Shown: piece after piece, positions 32,026-39,355 of the stretch
Layout: every line of letters starts with the position of its first letter
Numbering within the stretch: position 1 is the stretch's first letter
IMG/VR virus record: IMGVR_UViG_3300035665_001562
Location: 1-39,355 of that record
Direction: 5' to 3' (one strand)
Source: a virus
Length of the DNA: 39,355 nucleotides
Made by a program: the position numbers and the translations under genes
The notes under the pieces: generated by a model
What the model was told of the DNA's origin: nothing
Seen by the model: only the letters and a program-made list of their open reading frames with translations
Database searches by the model: none

Positions 32026-32649
32026 CTACCCTTTCAAATGCAGTGCGGTTAGGCTTTCTTCCTCACCAATATACCCAACCGGAAACGTGTTGAACGCCAA
32101 AGACACACGATCATCGCCCTGCACGGTTTCTACCATGTGTGTCAGGCTTGACGGAAATAGCATCAAATCGCCAGCGCCAACCTCAAACCACCACGAATCA
32201 CTGTTGTAGAGGTTGTAGTTGTCGGTTGGTAGTGTGATTGGTTGATACGAATTTTTATAAAAATGAATTTTGTCTTTTGTTCTATCTGCTTTGAGGTACA
32301 GAACCCCCGACACAAACGAGTTAGGATGGGCGTGTTTATGGTGAAATTCACCGGCTTTAGTGTAGTTCAACCATGATTGCGTCAAGCGTAGCGATACGCT
32401 GTGTTTTGGTACGTAAATAGACTTAAAATATTCAGCTACGCAAGCTTCAGTAAATTCGCGTAGTTTAGCCATCGTCCAGTGCTGCAACACATACCGATCA
32501 TTACTCGTCGTGTTACCCATGTTTTTATAAGTTGGCTGGGAATCAACAAACGCGATTTCGTCAGAACTAAACTCGCGCCCAAGTTCAAATTTAGCAACCG
32601 CCGTAGGGAATATAGGATACAAATTCACGGCTGAGTTACTAAAATCCAA
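32026..32649 (-). CDS. Putative 2OG-Fe(II) oxygenase (PF13759/TIGR02466-like)
   Basis: The 207-residue protein has the family's central 'SWLNYTKAGEFHHKHAHPNS' (92-111), then 'SGVLYL', a downstream 'FPSSLTHMVE' with His171, and Arg181 in 'DRVSLAFN'. Together these give the likely Fe(II) and 2-oxoglutarate ligands. Homologues are frequent in aquatic phages and are usually of unknown substrate. The gene is AT-rich, like the prolyl-hydroxylase-like gene 4 bases away, and overlaps the upstream gene (32625-33122) by 25 bases. It may modify a virion or host protein. Confidence 0.82.
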   Translation of the reverse strand: MDFSNSAVNLYPIFPTAVAKFELGREFSSDEIAFVDSQPTYKNMGNTTSNDRYVLQHWTMAKLREFTEACVAEYFKSIYVPKHSVSLRLTQSWLNYTKAGEFHHKHAHPNSFVSGVLYLKADRTKDKIHFYKNSYQPITLPTDNYNLYNSDSWWFEVGAGDLMLFPSSLTHMVETVQGDDRVSLAFNTFPVGYIGEEESLTALHLKG

Positions 32650-33122
32650 GACAGACTTGATTCATCCCACCTGTAGTTACCACCGTCATCAGGGCGCGGT
32701 ACAGGTGCAACCCATGTAAGCGGTTCTCCCTGCATTACCCAAGACGGATACGGCGCTGGAACACGTAACCAAGCCACAAGATCTTCGTTCCATTTATAAA
32801 CATCATCAGTCGGTCTAGGTACCGGCGGAACCCAATCAAATTTAATCGGGTCAATTATAAATGATGGATTTTTTCGAGGTTTAGGCGCGATAAAAGCATC
32901 ATAAGACGGGTAGTATGTGTGCCCAATCACTGCATATCTAGCACGAAAATTACCGTTATAAGAAGTCTGAACCCAGCGGGGCTCCATACCAAGTAAAGCC
33001 TGACAAAAGGCGATACCCTTTTCCTCTGACTCATTACCGTTTTCGTCAAGTATTTCGCTGTTCTTAACAACAATTACTTGAACTACAACGTTATTTTCAT
33101 CAAGTTGTGCGAAATGTGCCAT
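32625..33122 (-). CDS. Tail-associated protein with repeated WVxPVPRP motif (165 aa)
   Basis: The 165-residue protein begins 'MAHFAQLDENNVVVQVIVV', a form known from cyanophage-like structural operons, followed by a 'YNGNFRARYAVIGHTY' segment. Its C-terminal half has two copies of a Trp/Pro-rich motif: 'WVPPVPRPTDD' and 'WVAPVPRPDDG', each followed by a 'W(N/D)E..' stretch. The protein probably helps assemble or decorate tail fibres, since it lies between the fibre/adhesin genes and the oxygenases. There are no catalytic motifs. Confidence 0.6.
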   Translation of the reverse strand: MAHFAQLDENNVVVQVIVVKNSEILDENGNESEEKGIAFCQALLGMEPRWVQTSYNGNFRARYAVIGHTYYPSYDAFIAPKPRKNPSFIIDPIKFDWVPPVPRPTDDVYKWNEDLVAWLRVPAPYPSWVMQGEPLTWVAPVPRPDDGGNYRWDESSLSWILVTQP

Positions 33123-33125
33123 GTA

Positions 33126-34034
33126 TCACCAAGTAATTGAGCCAGAACCAGTAAACCGATAGATTTTGTACCCACCGGAAACAGTTAAACTGGGTGAACC
33201 TGTGGTAGCAGATGCGTTATCAAAACTATCAGAATATCTAATGATCACTACACCAGAACCGCCACTTCCACCCGCTTTTGGACCATTAGTACCACCCTGC
33301 CCTCCATTACCTGAGTTCGCAGCGCCCGAACCACCGCTACCGTAAAACGAGCCACCTGCATAACCGCCCTGACCATAAACCACCGAAGTACCAGTAATAG
33401 ATGAAGCCTTACCGGGTCCGGCTTCTCCCGGCGGATTAGAAGGACCAGCAGTACCATTAGCACCGCCACCGCCGCCAGAACCATACGCTTGTCCGGGCGA
33501 TCCAAAAGAGTTGTTACCTGCGAAACCTTGAGCAGGATTAGTAGACGGAGTATTTCCTGCTCCACCAGAACCAAGATAAACAGGGAAACCTGTAGCACTA
33601 GGGCTTTCGCCACAAGCACCGCCGCCGCCGCCAGAACCGCCGCTACCACCATTAGTAGCGTAACCTGATACATCACAGTCATAAGGCTCAATGGCTCCGC
33701 CACTTCCACCTCCGCCACCCCCTGCGGAAGTAATGGTAGAAAACACTGAACTAGTACCACTACTACCGCCGTTACCGTACGCGCCCCCGTCTGTTCCACC
33801 TGCTCCACCGCCACCAACCGTGACGGTATAAGTTGTTCCTTTAGTTATAGAAAATCCAGTCGCAGTGCGAAAGCCGCCACCGCCACCACCACCGCCGTAC
33901 CATGTCCATCCGCAAAATATATAATATTGGCCGCCAGCACCACCACCGGCAGCGCCAGCAACAACGAGATATTCAACGCTAGTTGGTGGATTGCCGTAAC
34001 TACCGCCAATAAATAATTGCTGTAACCCGCTCAT
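33126..34034 (-). CDS. Glycine-rich adhesin-like tail protein (302 aa)
   Basis: The 302-residue protein has an N-terminal 'SVEYLVVAGAAGGGAGG' and many glycine runs (about 30-270) separated by short strands. It ends in 'GVVIIRYSD' and a C-terminal 'VSGGYKIYRFTGSGSITW' block. This is the pattern of phage Gly-rich tip proteins, in some of which (T2/S16 gp38-type) glycine runs form polyglycine-II helix bundles that display receptor-binding loops. It overlaps the tail-fibre gene by 4 bases, which supports a fibre-tip role. The inter-run loops would determine the host receptor. Confidence 0.75.
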   Translation of the reverse strand: MSGLQQLFIGGSYGNPPTSVEYLVVAGAAGGGAGGQYYIFCGWTWYGGGGGGGGFRTATGFSITKGTTYTVTVGGGGAGGTDGGAYGNGGSSGTSSVFSTITSAGGGGGGSGGAIEPYDCDVSGYATNGGSGGSGGGGGACGESPSATGFPVYLGSGGAGNTPSTNPAQGFAGNNSFGSPGQAYGSGGGGGANGTAGPSNPPGEAGPGKASSITGTSVVYGQGGYAGGSFYGSGGSGAANSGNGGQGGTNGPKAGGSGGSGVVIIRYSDSFDNASATTGSPSLTVSGGYKIYRFTGSGSITW

Positions 34035-35548
34035 GTGAGATTACCTGACAAGATGCAGTAAGACGGATTAATGAAAAGGACATTGGCGATACCACGAGTA
34101 GAAAGTGTCAAACTAGCTCGGTCGGTATTGGTTCCAGCAAGGTACGCCGTTGTAATCGGGCAGTTAATGCTGATGTTGCCAGTCGTATCGTTGTAGATAG
34201 AGATAGCATTACCTGCCGTGAACGTGTTATTGGGTACCGTGATACTGCCGCCCGAACCGACCGTGACGAACTCGCCAACGTCAGAGACAGTCAAAGTGTA
34301 GGCCGAGGTCTTTGCAGCACCGGCTGATGGGATGTCACGGACGTTACCCGCAACGTCAGAAATAGTTCCTGATACAGCAAGTGTGGTGCTAGGAGAAGTC
34401 GTTTTAATCCCGACGTTGCCGGTAGACGTAGCAATACGCATACGCTCCGTTCCATCGGTGGCAAGCACAAGGTTATAGCCGTTGTTAGTGGTAAACGACG
34501 CAATAGAGTCATCACCCATTGCAACACCCAGCGCATTGGTGCCGCTGTTCTGCCACATCTCAATAAAATTACCAGCGTCGTTTCCCCATGTGGCGGGAGC
34601 GTCAAAGTTGTTAGTTACTCTATACGATATACTTGCCGTACCAATTCCCACATTCCCCGCAAAATAATTCGCTGCCGTCCCGTTTGCATAGAAGTTCCAG
34701 CGGTTAGAGCCAGAGGCGATGTTGCTGTAGAAGCCGTAGTTGTTGGTGGCAGATGTCATTGCATCTGCAAAAAACCCATAATTATTAGTAAGCGTGGCGC
34801 CAGAGCCTAATGTGACGTTGGCTGCTCCATACTGATAAACATTTGTTGTTGCTGTAGATGCGGCAATTGACGGAAGCGAACGAAAAACGTAAGCACTACT
34901 CGTAATGGCGCTAGGCACTTCCATTGCTACGGCTATGCCGTTTGTGTTGGTGTTGCCGCCTAAAACCGGGAAACTTCCCAGCAATTGAGTTTTTACGTTG
35001 CCGCCCGCCGTCCCGCCGATCCCGACGTTGCCCGACGTATCGCTAATAACAATCGCCGCCGTGCCGTCCTTTGCCTTGACGTTCGTAACTTCTACGTTGG
35101 TAGCGTCAAGAGTCGTAACCGTTAAACTGCTCGGAATCCCGGTCAGATAACTCGTTGCCTCAACAATATCCGTACCATTCGACACCAAGATGACCTTGGC
35201 ACCGGCTGCAACAGAGACGCCGGTCTGACCAGCAACTTTGACGGTCACTGCGCCTGAAGCGTTGTTATAGATGAAGTAGAGTTTCTTGTTAGACGGCACG
35301 ATCAGGTTTGTGCTGGCCCCACCGGTTCCCGTCAGTTCGATGAACATGTTACGGGCGACACCGGTCGCGCCGTTCGGGATCGTGATGGTCGTGTCAGTGC
35401 CGGTCGATACGGCCTGAGTGACGTAACCTGAGATGGCTTGCTCAATGAGCGTGCCGAGGTTCGTATTAGTGGTGTTACCCCACGTACCGGCTTGGTCGCC
35501 CGTGCCGATCAGTTCAAGGGCCAAATTAGTTGAATATGTACTAGCCAT
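34031..35548 (-). CDS. Tail fibre protein (505 aa)
   Basis: The 505-residue protein starts with the conserved fibre attachment domain 'MASTYSTNLALELIGTGDQA' and continues 'WGNTTNTNLGTLIEQAI'. Strand-rich repeats follow. The middle and C-terminal regions have recurring 'NYGFYSN', 'GNVGIGT' and 'RMRIATSTGNVGI' segments typical of trimeric beta-structured fibres. It likely binds the host surface together with the glycine-rich protein encoded next, whose start overlaps its stop. There are no enzymatic (depolymerase) motifs. Confidence 0.82.
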   Translation of the reverse strand: MASTYSTNLALELIGTGDQAGTWGNTTNTNLGTLIEQAISGYVTQAVSTGTDTTITIPNGATGVARNMFIELTGTGGASTNLIVPSNKKLYFIYNNASGAVTVKVAGQTGVSVAAGAKVILVSNGTDIVEATSYLTGIPSSLTVTTLDATNVEVTNVKAKDGTAAIVISDTSGNVGIGGTAGGNVKTQLLGSFPVLGGNTNTNGIAVAMEVPSAITSSAYVFRSLPSIAASTATTNVYQYGAANVTLGSGATLTNNYGFFADAMTSATNNYGFYSNIASGSNRWNFYANGTAANYFAGNVGIGTASISYRVTNNFDAPATWGNDAGNFIEMWQNSGTNALGVAMGDDSIASFTTNNGYNLVLATDGTERMRIATSTGNVGIKTTSPSTTLAVSGTISDVAGNVRDIPSAGAAKTSAYTLTVSDVGEFVTVGSGGSITVPNNTFTAGNAISIYNDTTGNISINCPITTAYLAGTNTDRASLTLSTRGIANVLFINPSYCILSGNLT

Positions 35549-35559
35549 CTTTAGTTACC

Positions 35560-36393
35560 TCACGCCGCGATTTGCGTCCAGTTCGCGTTCTGGTTTGTAT
35601 TAATTAAGCCCCATACGTTAGCAGCGGGCGATTGAGAACCAATACTACCTATCGCAGAAACCCCTGTAACCGGGTATGCAACTTCAACACTTACCGTACC
35701 GACCGCGCCTGTTCCGGACACTCCGGTGACGAGGTATATAGAGTTCTGAACCGCATCGCCAAGTTCAGCAGTACCTGCAACAGCTGTAACAGCCAGAATC
35801 TGATCTGTTACGAACGATAGCGTCCCGGTCTCTCCAGTTGCCTCAAGTCCGGTTACAGCCAGAACTTGATCAGTGAAGACCGCTACATCGCCTAGTTCAC
35901 CGGTCGCTGCGAGTCCAGTAATAACCTGAGTGTGCCCAGAGATAACAGTAAAGTTACCAATCTGGAATGTGCCCTCAACTCCCGTAACCGACAAAATCTG
36001 ATCAGTGACAAGCGATACCGTACCAATCTGTCCAGACGCCGAAACGCCTGTAACCGGTACGATAAGTTCAAGGAAGACCGTTACATCGCCAGTCTCACCT
36101 GTTCCTACAACACCATCTTCAATAACAATGGCATCAGCAACGACAACTTCATCACTCAGAATTGCCTGAGCTTCTAGCCCTGTGACAAGAATGACCTGAT
36201 CGGTATTAACAAATACCGTACCGAGTTCACCCGTCGCCCCAAGGCCGGTGACTGCAATAACCTGATCTGTGACAAGCGCAACAGTGCCTACCTCACCGGT
36301 ACCGGTGAAGCTTACAGAAGCTGTGCCCCAACCACCTTCGCCCCATCCTGTAATGGAGTTCCAGCCGTCAAGGGCTACCACTACGTCTGTCAC
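35560..36393 (-). CDS. Structural protein made of about ten 22-residue beta repeats (277 aa)
   Basis: After an N-terminal Trp/Gly motif ('GWGEGGWG', about 16-23), the protein consists of ten to eleven repeats of about 22 residues. The consensus is VTGL-x-ATGELGTV-x3-TDQV, followed by a C-terminal 'NTNQNANWTQIAA' cap. The pattern suggests a regular beta-solenoid or fibre shaft. It lies just upstream of the tail fibre gene in the operon and may be a tail or head decoration. No enzyme motif is present. Confidence 0.7.
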   Translation of the reverse strand: MTDVVVALDGWNSITGWGEGGWGTASVSFTGTGEVGTVALVTDQVIAVTGLGATGELGTVFVNTDQVILVTGLEAQAILSDEVVVADAIVIEDGVVGTGETGDVTVFLELIVPVTGVSASGQIGTVSLVTDQILSVTGVEGTFQIGNFTVISGHTQVITGLAATGELGDVAVFTDQVLAVTGLEATGETGTLSFVTDQILAVTAVAGTAELGDAVQNSIYLVTGVSGTGAVGTVSVEVAYPVTGVSAIGSIGSQSPAANVWGLINTNQNANWTQIAA

Positions 36394-36406
36394 AGACGTA
36401 GCCTAC

Positions 36407-36862
36407 TTAGGCGATGCGAAGGATCGCAGTCGAAGCAGCAGCAGCCGGGAACTGGATGGTGAAGTTACCAGCCGTGGAGGTCTTGTCACCGCCAAAAGCC
36501 AGAACCGCAACAGCCTTGTTACCTTGCGTAGCGTTGTAGATCAACGCACCGTTCGCCGTGATCGTCGCGCTCGGGAAGGTCAAGTCATCGAAGTCGATGA
36601 AAGACGTTGTGCCCGATGAAGTCGGAGCCTGCGAGATCGTCAGCGTCAAGCCGCCAGCCGGGTAGTTCGTACCAGACGAGGACACTTCATCCGTCGTGCT
36701 ATACGCCGTGGTAGCAGCACCCAACGTGGCCGAAGAAGTGAACAGCGCAAGCTTGAACACATCCGCAGCCGCCGAAGCGCGAACGACACCTGAACCAAAA
36801 TTGTGTACGCCCTCAAGGATTTGAACCTTGAAGCTCGTCGCCATTGCCTGAGTAATAGCCAT
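36407..36862 (-). CDS. Small structural protein (151 aa), common in aquatic phage operons
   Basis: The 151-residue protein has an N-terminal 'MAITQAMATSFKVQILEGVH' and a Ser/Thr/Ala-rich beta-sandwich-like body ('FKLALFTSSATLGAATTAYS', 'NGALIYNATQGNKAVAVLAF'). It ends in a hydrophobic strand. This layout is typical of a small tail or decoration protein encoded between the adaptor and fibre genes. The ATG at 36862 overlaps the stop of the upstream gene by one base. The exact virion position is unknown. Confidence 0.65.
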   Translation of the reverse strand: MAITQAMATSFKVQILEGVHNFGSGVVRASAAADVFKLALFTSSATLGAATTAYSTTDEVSSSGTNYPAGGLTLTISQAPTSSGTTSFIDFDDLTFPSATITANGALIYNATQGNKAVAVLAFGGDKTSTAGNFTIQFPAAAASTAILRIA

Positions 36863-37110
36863 TATAGGTCTCCAATTAAATGTGCAATTTCCGAATAACC
36901 CTGTTTATCTAGCTTCTTGCATATTTCCTTACGCTCAGCCTCTTGTGCTTCACTAAGGTACTTAACAAGCCAATAGTGCAGGGCTTCTTTCGTATCAACG
37001 CTGAGAATACGGTTGGCCGCACGCTCTGCGATCTCATCTACAGTATGCCCGCGATGATCCGTGGTCTGTACAAAGACATCACCAATTTCTGTACTTCCGT
37101 TAAACATCAA
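36862..37110 (-). CDS. Hypothetical helical phage protein (82 aa)
   Basis: The 82-residue protein is helical from about residue 22 ('VDEIAERAANRILSVD') to the end, with balanced charge and no membrane segments. It overlaps the adaptor gene upstream by 4 bases and the next gene by 1 base, so it is translated with the head-tail proteins. A chaperone or assembly role is possible but not shown by the sequence. Confidence 0.6.
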   Translation of the reverse strand: MMFNGSTEIGDVFVQTTDHRGHTVDEIAERAANRILSVDTKEALHYWLVKYLSEAQEAERKEICKKLDKQGYSEIAHLIGDL

Positions 37111-37745
37111 GTCACCGGAATCCTAACTTGTCCAGAACGATACGCATCCTGACGATCCAGACCGTCGCCAAGACGTTTGAGGAGTGCTAATGACTCCTGA
37201 TACTTATTCTCGTAGTACTGCATTAAATCGGGATCACCTTTGAGATACGTGTAGCCCTCACGGATACAGCCGTAAAGAAGTACCGTCTCAAAGTTATCGC
37301 TCAACCACGTATTACCTACGTTCACGATAGACGCCGGGTAATAGTAGTAATGCAGTTCAGCCGTATATGCCTGATCGGGAGTCGGCCCAAGGATCATGGT
37401 GTTGTCGTCCCAGATCGCGTAGTACTTGGGCTTGCCATAACTATTCGGCGGCGGATACGCAGCGCGGATGTAGTTCACATCCTTGTTCAGCAAGTACTCG
37501 TACTCGCCCGTGATCGGGTCAATCACGGCCAGCGAAAACGTCGAGAGCCAGTCCGAGGGCAACTGGAAGTACGGGAAAGTATTCGTCATCGTTCCCGTGA
37601 CGTTCTTACGGATGGCCGGGATTTGAACGGAGTTGTAAATCCGCTCTTCAGCTAACTGCACAAAAGTCGGGATATTAGCCACGAAGCTCTGCTCCGTAGA
37701 CTCACAGTAATCCTGAATCAGTGTAGAAAGCTGCGTGTAATTCAC
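37107..37745 (-). CDS. Head-tail adaptor protein (SU10-type)
   Basis: The 212-residue protein has an N-terminal helical part ('LIQDYCESTEQSFVANIPTF', then 'LAEERIYNSVQIPAIRKN'), a beta-rich centre ('FPYFQLPSDWLSTFSLAVID'), and a helical C-terminus with a Tyr-rich segment ('YYYYPASI'). This is the profile of adaptor proteins that ring the portal and join head to tail in SU10-like and other podoviruses. It is the second adaptor-like gene of the operon after 38508-39233. It overlaps both neighbours by 4 bases. Confidence 0.78.
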   Translation of the reverse strand: MNYTQLSTLIQDYCESTEQSFVANIPTFVQLAEERIYNSVQIPAIRKNVTGTMTNTFPYFQLPSDWLSTFSLAVIDPITGEYEYLLNKDVNYIRAAYPPPNSYGKPKYYAIWDDNTMILGPTPDQAYTAELHYYYYPASIVNVGNTWLSDNFETVLLYGCIREGYTYLKGDPDLMQYYENKYQESLALLKRLGDGLDRQDAYRSGQVRIPVT

Positions 37746-37939
37746 GGCGACCAGCCCGACCTGTACTTGGCGTTGTTCTCAAGATTGATCTGCGACACGA
37801 ACTTCTTACCCTTCGTCGCAGCACCAGCACCCTTCATATCCATGTGGGTGACGCCCTTGTTCACATCCTTCTCCGGGTAGCCATTACGCCCCGTCGAGTC
37901 GGTGTTCGGTCGGATTTTGCCGGGATTTAATTCTTTCAT
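37742..37939 (-). CDS. Small hydrophilic phage protein (65 aa)
   Basis: The 65-residue protein is rich in Lys, Gly, Asn and Pro, with no strong secondary-structure pattern and a C-terminal 'YRSGWSP'. Its stop overlaps the adaptor start (ATGA) and it begins 5 bases after the stop of the 58-residue ORF. Position and coupling suggest a virion or assembly role. I do not recognise the family. Confidence 0.55.
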   Translation of the reverse strand: MKELNPGKIRPNTDSTGRNGYPEKDVNKGVTHMDMKGAGAATKGKKFVSQINLENNAKYRSGWSP

Positions 37940-37944
37940 GGCAC

Positions 37945-38121
37945 TTACCTCGGGCCAGAGGACTTACGGACGGGGCTGCGTTGGTTCATCACCTTCGCCA
38001 TATTCCGGCCATATTTCTTCATCTCGCTGTTGGTCTTGCCACCAGCACGAAAGCCCTTAGCGTTTTTGCCGTGGGCCTTGTTCGCCGGAAGTTTGGCGTG
38101 TTCCTTCAAAGTCATAGCCAT
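37945..38121 (-). CDS. Small Lys-rich phage protein (58 aa)
   Basis: ATG at 38121 has an AGGAG-type ribosome binding site on the minus strand at about 38129-38133, and TAA is at 37945-37947. The 58-residue product is very basic, with 'AKGFRAGGKTNSEMKKYGRN' in the middle. It fills the space between the zinc-ribbon and 65-residue genes without gaps. Short basic proteins of this kind are common in aquatic phage head-tail operons and may bind DNA or act as assembly factors. Its function is unknown. Confidence 0.65.
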   Translation of the reverse strand: MAMTLKEHAKLPANKAHGKNAKGFRAGGKTNSEMKKYGRNMAKVMNQRSPVRKSSGPR

Positions 38122-38130
38122 CTCAGTCTC

Positions 38131-38508
38131 CTAGGTCGTAACGACCGTCACCGTTCCTACTTCACCGAACGGCGCTAAATCATTAGGCGTCAGTCCGGCA
38201 TCATCCGCTCTGGCCCCGCCCACGGGTGCCCAGCCCCATTGTATCTGACGGCTACCATTGGCACCGTCATTACCGACCGCAAAGTAACTCGTGTCCGGTC
38301 TCGGGTTCCGTAGAGCCTGCGGGTCATCCACAGGATACAGACCAAGAGACAACTGGGGTTGGTCAGGCTCCCAGCACTCCGGACAGACCAAGATATTCAC
38401 GTTCTTGGTCTTGATCACAATCGACTTCAACTGGCGCAGTTTGTACTGAAACCCGCACCGGTCGCACATCGCAATCGCGTGTTTGCCACTTGCAAACCTG
38501 TTTGGCAT
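38131..38508 (-). CDS. Zinc-ribbon phage structural-operon protein (125 aa)
   Basis: The 125-residue protein has Cys15-x2-Cys18 ('CDRCGF') and Cys42-x2-Cys45 ('CPECW'), a clear zinc ribbon in the first 50 residues. A Pro/Gly/Trp-containing tail with 'WGWAPVGG' follows. The start 'MPNRFASGKHAIA' is typical of proteins in aquatic podovirus structural operons. It lies between two adaptor-type genes and overlaps the upstream gene by one base. Its position suggests a head-tail joining or DNA-end role, which is not proven. Confidence 0.75.
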   Translation of the reverse strand: MPNRFASGKHAIAMCDRCGFQYKLRQLKSIVIKTKNVNILVCPECWEPDQPQLSLGLYPVDDPQALRNPRPDTSYFAVGNDGANGSRQIQWGWAPVGGARADDAGLTPNDLAPFGEVGTVTVVTT

Positions 38509-39233
38509 TAGTAACCACCCAAGAAGCTCTCACGTGGGACAAACCGAACCGCCGCCTTTTCCCGGTCCTCGCCTGCCGCCAAATCCCAAGCTTCGTTGTA
38601 TTCAGCCTTCAGCAGTGCCGTGCGTTCCGCCGCACCGGGAATCTTCATCGACAGCATGTAGGCCAGCCCCGCTACCATGCAGGGCAAGAACCGAAACGGG
38701 ATATCCTGTCCGTTCACACCCGTACCGGGGTCAAACATCCGGCGCAGGCGGGTGTAGTACAGAATCCAAGTCGTGCTGTTATCGGGCTTCGGCCACACCG
38801 TAAATTGCGGGTAGACAATCACATTATCCGCACCCGTGGCACCCGTACGACGATTGATCCAAATCTGAATCGGGCGACCCGTCGCATTCTTGTTCGGGAT
38901 GGAGACGTAGGTACTGGACGAAATGCGTGAGATATTGATGTCCTGCTGATTCGTACCAGACCCAGTCCGGATCACATGGTCCAGCAGGTCTACCGTATCT
39001 ACCGGCAGATCATACGTACCGACGTTGTAGGTCAGCGTCTTGGTGCCTTCCTCTAGCGTCCAGAGGTTGATACCCCGATTAGCCCAGTCCATCAGAAGCA
39101 AGGCAAGACTACGCTTCGACGTACGGAAGTCGTAACCCGTACGCAGCTCAGCGCCACAACGCTCGTAAGCTTCCTCAATGATGGTATTGAGGTCGAGGTT
39201 AAAGTCGGTTGTAGCTGTAGTCTTGTCAGCCAT
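38508..39233 (-). CDS. Head-tail adaptor/tail accessory-like protein (241 aa)
   Basis: The 241-residue protein has an N-terminal helical domain ('LNTIIEEAYERCGAELRTGY', 'RSLALLLMDWANRGINLWTL'). A strand-rich middle follows ('YNVGTYDLPVDTVDLLDHVI'), then a C-terminal helix with 'ALLKAEYNEAWDLAAGED'. This is the profile of podovirus adaptor proteins attached to the portal (P22 gp4/T7 gp11-like role). It is the first complete gene of the minus-strand operon in the window, overlapping the stop of the truncated gene by one base. Confidence 0.72.
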   Translation of the reverse strand: MADKTTATTDFNLDLNTIIEEAYERCGAELRTGYDFRTSKRSLALLLMDWANRGINLWTLEEGTKTLTYNVGTYDLPVDTVDLLDHVIRTGSGTNQQDINISRISSSTYVSIPNKNATGRPIQIWINRRTGATGADNVIVYPQFTVWPKPDNSTTWILYYTRLRRMFDPGTGVNGQDIPFRFLPCMVAGLAYMLSMKIPGAAERTALLKAEYNEAWDLAAGEDREKAAVRFVPRESFLGGY

Positions 39234-39355
39234 TACTTCCTCGCTGTCACTACGTCGTCACCTTTGGTGACGGTGACATGATCGCCTTCTACATCAACCC
39301 GCATCGGCTGTTCCTTTCGGTCCAGCTTATCGAGCTTCTTGATGAGTTCGTTAAT
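39233..39355 (-). CDS. C-terminal end of a gene running off the right edge (40 aa seen)
   Basis: An open frame enters from the right edge and stops at TAA (39233-39235), one base into the next ATG. The 40 residues seen are charged, with a coiled-coil-like 'INELIKKLDKLDRKEQ' start and a 'VTVTKGDDVVTARK' strand end. The start lies outside the window. The GTCACC/GGTGAC inverted repeat (39255-39269) lies inside the coding sequence and is not a terminator. Function unknown. Confidence 0.6.
   Translation of the reverse strand: MNELIKKLDKLDRKEQPMRVDVEGDHVTVTKGDDVVTARK

Noticed and set aside
39255-39269. Inverted repeat GTCACC/GGTGAC as a terminator
   Set aside because: It lies inside the coding end of the truncated gene and has no T-run.
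1-39355. tRNA genes, integrase, RNA polymerase, reverse transcriptase (diversity-generating element), insertion sequences
   Set aside because: Reading both strands gave no cloverleaf with a TTCGA-type loop in a gap, no recombinase or polymerase motifs beyond those listed, and no terminal inverted repeats.

Overview
The window is a large part of a tailed double-stranded DNA phage genome, most likely a short-tailed (podovirus-type) phage of aquatic bacteria. This rests on the gene set: a family A DNA polymerase, a fused primase-helicase, an SNF2-type helicase, an SU10-type adaptor, a stabilisation-type tail protein, internal virion proteins, a 2000-residue polyvalent protein, and two 2-oxoglutarate oxygenases of the kind carried by aquatic phages. 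Base composition is roughly balanced outside one AT-rich patch. No ribosomal RNA, tRNA, integrase or RNA polymerase gene was seen. Terminase, portal and major capsid genes are absent and probably lie beyond the right edge, upstream of the minus-strand structural operon. The host cannot be named from the sequence.

Layout: two convergent arms meet near 14850. The left arm (1-14855, all + strand) opens with small ORFs and a sugar-modification cluster: a TPR glycosyltransferase, a DxD glycosyltransferase, and a GlcNAc-transferase of the GT60/PF11397 type. Replication and recombination genes follow: family A polymerase with 3'-5' exonuclease, PD-(D/E)XK nuclease with an iron-sulphur-type cysteine set, SNF2 helicase, a probable ssDNA-binding protein, and an AEP primase fused to a DUF927-type ATPase. 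A SAM methyltransferase and a helix-turn-helix protein sit among them. Genes are tightly packed, with many ATGA/GTGA stop-start overlaps implying translational coupling.

The right arm (14848-39355, all - strand, transcribed right to left) starts with head-tail adaptor proteins (39233 down to 37107). Next come small structural proteins, a 22-residue-repeat protein, a tail fibre, a glycine-rich adhesin-like protein, two 2OG-Fe(II) oxygenases, a 3-TM holin and GH24 endolysin, a stabilisation-type tail protein, a jelly-roll-like protein, and a 1273-residue protein with collagen-like and mucin-like repeats. Two internal virion proteins and the 2000-residue polyvalent protein with an HELVH metallopeptidase motif end the arm.

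The most interesting possibility is a phage protein-glycosylation system. One virion protein carries about 30 collagen-type Gly-X-Y triplets, then 13 Thr/Ser/Pro hexapeptides. The same genome encodes an oxygenase with a prolyl-4-hydroxylase signature and a GT60-type GlcNAc transferase, a family that includes the enzyme acting on hydroxyproline of Dictyostelium Skp1. The enzyme signatures and repeats are directly visible; the functional link is inference.
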